From NCBI GenBank assembly GCA_018715425.1, contig DVLR01000390.1:1-9859 (forward strand): a DNA stretch of 9,859 bases. Direction: 5' to 3'. This document shows, one piece after another, positions 6,792 to 9,859 of the stretch. A program made the position numbers and the translations under genes. This stretch comes from Candidatus Merdenecus merdavium (GTDB lineage Bacteria > Bacillota > Clostridia > Lachnospirales > Lachnospiraceae). Each line of letters starts with the position of its first letter. Within the stretch, counting starts at the first letter, position 1. Below the pieces are notes generated by a model. That model was not told where the DNA came from. It worked only from the letters and a program-made list of their open reading frames with translations, and ran no database searches.

Positions 6792-6864
6792 CCATTTATC
6801 TATTTTAATTATTTGTTTTATGAATTTATAAACTCCTTGTTTCTTTTGGTTATAAAGATTTAAA

Positions 6865-6893
6865 TTGTTTTTTTTGCGTATTTGTCGTATAAT
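6865..6893 (+). promoter_or_regulatory. Candidate sigma-A promoter of the activase fusion gene
   Basis: TTGTTT (6865-6870) and a perfect TATAAT (6888-6893) are 17 bp apart, with a run of T in the spacer. Transcription would begin near 6900, about 68 nt before the GTG start. A second TATAAT at 6918-6923 with GTTACA 18 bp upstream (6894-6899) could be an alternative start point nearer the gene. Confidence 0.55.
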
Positions 6894-6921
6894 GTTACAT
6901 GTTATTAACGAGTACATTATA
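6888..6921. repeat. Inverted repeat over the -10 region of the fusion gene promoter
   Basis: TATAATGT (6888-6895) and ACATTATA (6914-6921) are perfect 8-nt inverted arms with 18 nt between them. The spacer contains another perfect palindrome, GTTATTAAC (6901-6909). The repeat covers the first -10 box, the predicted start and most of the second -10 box, the typical place for a repressor. The arms are AT-rich, and part of the symmetry may simply come from two -10-like sequences in opposite orientation. Confidence 0.35.
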
Positions 6922-6967
6922 ATAGGAAGAAAACATTGATATATGATTAGTTAGGAGGTTGCAGTTC

Positions 6968-9859
6968 GTGCTGCGCAGTAATATGAAAGAATCAAAAAGA
7001 TATACCTTGGGGATTGATATTGGATCTACTACGGTTAAAATTGCGATCTTAGATCAAGAGATGAATCTTCTATTCTCTGATTATAGAAGGCACTATGCCA
7101 ATATACAAGAAACCTTATCATCCCTTTTAGGAGACGCCTACAGTCTGCTTGGAGATATTACACTTCATCCAATGATTACTGGCTCTGGAGGCTTAACCTT
7201 AGCGAAACACCTAGGAGTTCCATTTGTCCAAGAAGTAATTGCCGTTTCTTCTGCCTTAACTCACTATGCACCACAGACTGACGTAGCTATAGAGCTTGGT
7301 GGCGAAGATGCTAAAATTATTTACTTTGAAGGTGGTAACGTTGAACAGCGTATGAATGGTATCTGCGCTGGAGGTACTGGATCTTTCATCGATCAAATGG
7401 CTTCTTTATTACAGACGGATGCTACTGGATTAAATGAATACGCAAAAGGATATAAATCTTTATATTCTATTGCAGCAAGATGCGGTGTTTTCGCAAAAAC
7501 TGATATTCAACCACTTATGAATGAAGGTGCAACAAAAGAAGACTTATCGGCTTCTATTTTCCAATCTGTGGTCAACCAGACCATCAGTGGTTTGGCCTGT
7601 GGAAAGCCAATTCGTGGTCACGTTGCCTTTCTTGGTGGTCCACTACACTTCTTATCTGAATTGAAAGAAAGTTTTATACGTACCTTAAATTTAGATGAAG
7701 AACATACCATAGTACCTGAAAACTCTCATTTATTCGCTGCTATTGGCTCTGCTATCAACTCAAAAGATGATACTTACCTCTCTTTATCACAAATGAAAAA
7801 CAAGTTGTCATCTGAAATTAAAATGGAGTTTGAAGTGGATCGTATGGAGCCACTATTTGCAAACCATGAAGAGTATGAAGTATTTAACGAAAGACAGAGT
7901 AAATACAATGTGGTTACTACAGATCTATCTACATATGAAGGAAATTGTTTCCTTGGTATAGATGCTGGATCTACTACAACTAAAACAGCTTTAGTAGCTG
8001 AAGATGGTTCTCTACTTTACTCTTTTTATAGCAGTAACAACGGAAACCCTCTAGCTACTACCATAAAATCCATAAAAGAAATATATGAACTACTACCAGA
8101 TACGGCAAAAGTTACTTATTCTTGCTCTACTGGATACGGAGAAGCCTTAATCAAAGCGGCACTCCTATTAGATGAAGGGGAAGTAGAAACCGTAGCACAC
8201 TACACGGCTGCTGCATTCTTTGATCCTGAGGTTGACTGTATCATCGATATCGGTGGGCAGGATATGAAGTGTATTAAAATTAAAGATGAAACCGTCGATA
8301 GCGTTCAATTAAATGAAGCTTGTTCTTCTGGTTGCGGATCATTTATTGAAACATTTGCTAAATCTTTAAATTACAGCATTCAAGACTTTGCTAAAGCTGC
8401 TCTTTTTGCTAAAAACCCTATTGACCTTGGTACAAGATGCACCGTATTTATGAATTCTAAGGTAAAACAGGCTCAAAAAGAAGGTGCTGAAGTTTCTGAT
8501 ATTTCTGCTGGCCTTGCTTATTCTGTAATTAAAAATGCTCTTTACAAGGTGATTAAAGTTTCGGACGCTTCCGAACTTGGAGAACACATTGTAGTTCAAG
8601 GTGGTACCTTCTATAACGATGCTGTTCTAAGGAGCTTCGAGAAGGTAGCTGAATGCGAAGCAATAAGACCTGACATTGCAGGTATTATGGGAGCTTTTGG
8701 TGCTGCCTTAATTGCAAGAGATCGCTATAAAGAAGGTCAAGAAACAACCATGCTCTCCATTGACAAAATAAATGACCTAGAATACACAACGACTATGAGT
8801 AAATGTAAGGCATGTACAAATAACTGCCGTCTTACCATCAACCGTTTTACTGGTGGACGTACTTTTATCACAGGTAACCGTTGCGAAAGAGGTCTTGGTA
8901 AAGAAAAGAACGCAAATGGCGTTCCAAACTTATTCCAGTACAAAAACGAAAGAATTTTCGATTACTACGAACCACTTCCAGCCGATGAAGCAGAACGTGG
9001 TGTGGTTGGCATTCCAAGGGTACTCAATATGTTTGAAAACTATCCATTTTGGCATACCTTCTTTACAAAATTAAAATATAGGGTCGTACTCTCTCCTACT
9101 ACTACTCGTAAGATTTACGAACTAGGGATTGAGTCCATCCCAAGTGAATCTGAGTGTTATCCAGCAAAACTGGCTCATTGCCATGTGGCTTGGTTGATTC
9201 ACAATAAAGTTCCTTTTATCTTCTATCCTTGTATACCTTATGAACGTAATGAGTTCCCGGATTCAGTGAATCACTTTAACTGTCCAATCGTAACTTCTTA
9301 CGCTGAAAATATTAAGAATAACATGGATGAGATCAAATTGAATCATGTTGATTTTAGAAATCCGTTCCTACCATTTACTAACGAAACCGTTTTAACCAAA
9401 CGTTTGGTAGAAGAATTCTCTGATATTCCTGCTTCTGAAGTAAAGGCTGCCGCACACGCTGCTTGGCTTGAACAAGATGCATCTAGAGAGGATATCATGC
9501 GAAAAGGTGAAGAGACTTTAGAATATTTAAAGAAGACAGGTAAGAGGGGTATTGTCCTTGCAGGTCGACCTTACCACGTAGACCCAGAGATCAATCATGG
9601 AATTCCTGAGCTGATCACCTCTTATGATATTGCCGTTTTAACAGAAGACTCCATCAGCCATCTTAAAGAAATAGAAAGGCCGCTAAGAGTCAATGATCAA
9701 TGGATGTACCATACAAGACTATATGGGGCAGCTAATTATACGAAAACAAGGGATGATATTGATTTGATTCAATTAAACTCTTTTGGATGTGGTCTCGATG
9801 CTGTTACTACTGATCAAGTACAAGAGATTTTAAATCATTCTGGGAAGATATACACCTGT
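6968..9859 (+). CDS. Giant 2-hydroxyacyl-CoA dehydratase activase fusion protein, N-terminal 964 residues (cut by window edge)
   Basis: In known members, HgdC-type activases use ATP to push one low-potential electron into a dehydratase or reductase; the substrate of this fusion family is not established. Layout seen: activase module 1 (about 12-265) with phosphate loop GIDIGSTTVK, IELGGEDAK, Cys133 (ICAGGTGSF) and Cys172 (ARCGVFAK); activase module 2 (about 328-590) with GIDAGSTTTK, DIGGQDMK, Cys452 (ACSSGCGSF) and Cys491 (TRCTVF); a four-Cys linker (Cys613, 616, 620, 639); then a DUF2229/HgdB-like region with Cys730, 738, 755, 772, 941 and 964. Homologues I recall are about 1,400 residues, so roughly 450 are missing. 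The start is GTG at 6968 because AGGAGG (6953-6958) lies 9 nt upstream; the in-frame ATG at 6983 is 24 nt away. The frame is open without interruption to the edge. No separate dehydratase subunit gene is adjacent; tgt is divergent. Family assignment is strong; function is unknown. Confidence 0.9.
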   Translation, partial: MLRSNMKESKRYTLGIDIGSTTVKIAILDQEMNLLFSDYRRHYANIQETLSSLLGDAYSLLGDITLHPMITGSGGLTLAKHLGVPFVQEVIAVSSALTHYAPQTDVAIELGGEDAKIIYFEGGNVEQRMNGICAGGTGSFIDQMASLLQTDATGLNEYAKGYKSLYSIAARCGVFAKTDIQPLMNEGATKEDLSASIFQSVVNQTISGLACGKPIRGHVAFLGGPLHFLSELKESFIRTLNLDEEHTIVPENSHLFAAIGSAINSKDDTYLSLSQMKNKLSSEIKMEFEVDRMEPLFANHEEYEVFNERQSKYNVVTTDLSTYEGNCFLGIDAGSTTTKTALVAEDGSLLYSFYSSNNGNPLATTIKSIKEIYELLPDTAKVTYSCSTGYGEALIKAALLLDEGEVETVAHYTAAAFFDPEVDCIIDIGGQDMKCIKIKDETVDSVQLNEACSSGCGSFIETFAKSLNYSIQDFAKAALFAKNPIDLGTRCTVFMNSKVKQAQKEGAEVSDISAGLAYSVIKNALYKVIKVSDASELGEHIVVQGGTFYNDAVLRSFEKVAECEAIRPDIAGIMGAFGAALIARDRYKEGQETTMLSIDKINDLEYTTTMSKCKACTNNCRLTINRFTGGRTFITGNRCERGLGKEKNANGVPNLFQYKNERIFDYYEPLPADEAERGVVGIPRVLNMFENYPFWHTFFTKLKYRVVLSPTTTRKIYELGIESIPSESECYPAKLAHCHVAWLIHNKVPFIFYPCIPYERNEFPDSVNHFNCPIVTSYAENIKNNMDEIKLNHVDFRNPFLPFTNETVLTKRLVEEFSDIPASEVKAAAHAAWLEQDASREDIMRKGEETLEYLKKTGKRGIVLAGRPYHVDPEINHGIPELITSYDIAVLTEDSISHLKEIERPLRVNDQWMYHTRLYGAANYTKTRDDIDLIQLNSFGCGLDAVTTDQVQEILNHSGKIYTC

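Noticed and set aside
8366..9074. Open frames on both strands inside the activase fusion gene
   Set aside because: They are out-of-frame shadows of the 964-codon open frame, which carries conserved motifs throughout.

Overview
The window looks like chromosome of a low-GC, strictly anaerobic Firmicute, most likely a Lachnospiraceae or clostridial relative. This is inferred from the AT-rich intergenic DNA, strong AGGAGG-type ribosome binding sites, the clostridial style of the proteins, and a very large 2-hydroxyacyl-CoA dehydratase-activase fusion protein of a type found in anaerobes. No mobile element, CRISPR array, tRNA or rRNA gene is visible, and base composition looks even throughout.

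Positions 1-4828 (minus strand, read right to left) hold an amino-acid biosynthesis block: leuB, ilvD, ilvB, then the start of serC, which runs off the left edge. IlvB makes acetolactate or acetohydroxybutyrate, IlvD makes the branched 2-keto acids, and LeuB does the oxidative step of leucine synthesis. IlvC, the AHAS small subunit and LeuA/LeuC/LeuD are not in view. A good sigma-A-type promoter precedes leuB and another precedes serC, so serC can be transcribed alone or by read-through from ilvB. The leuB leader is structured and contains a possible 11-codon upstream ORF ending 4 nt before leuB.

Positions 5054-6791 (minus strand) hold tgt followed by yajC, a common bacterial pairing of tRNA queuosine modification with a Sec translocase accessory protein. 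The unit is closed by a clear intrinsic terminator at 5054-5090. Each gene has its own candidate promoter, and the tgt leader has two competing short pairings.

Positions 6658-6967 form a 310-nt divergent intergenic region with promoters in both directions. From 6968 to the right edge (plus strand) runs a single open frame of 964 codons with no stop. It is the N-terminal part of a giant protein with two tandem ATPase-activase modules of the HgdC/BcrAD/BadFG type, a four-cysteine linker and a DUF2229/HgdB-like region. Its substrate is not known from sequence. It is the most interesting object in the window: both activase modules keep the two cluster cysteines at the HgdC spacing, which suggests an intramolecular pseudo-dimer around one [4Fe-4S] cluster.
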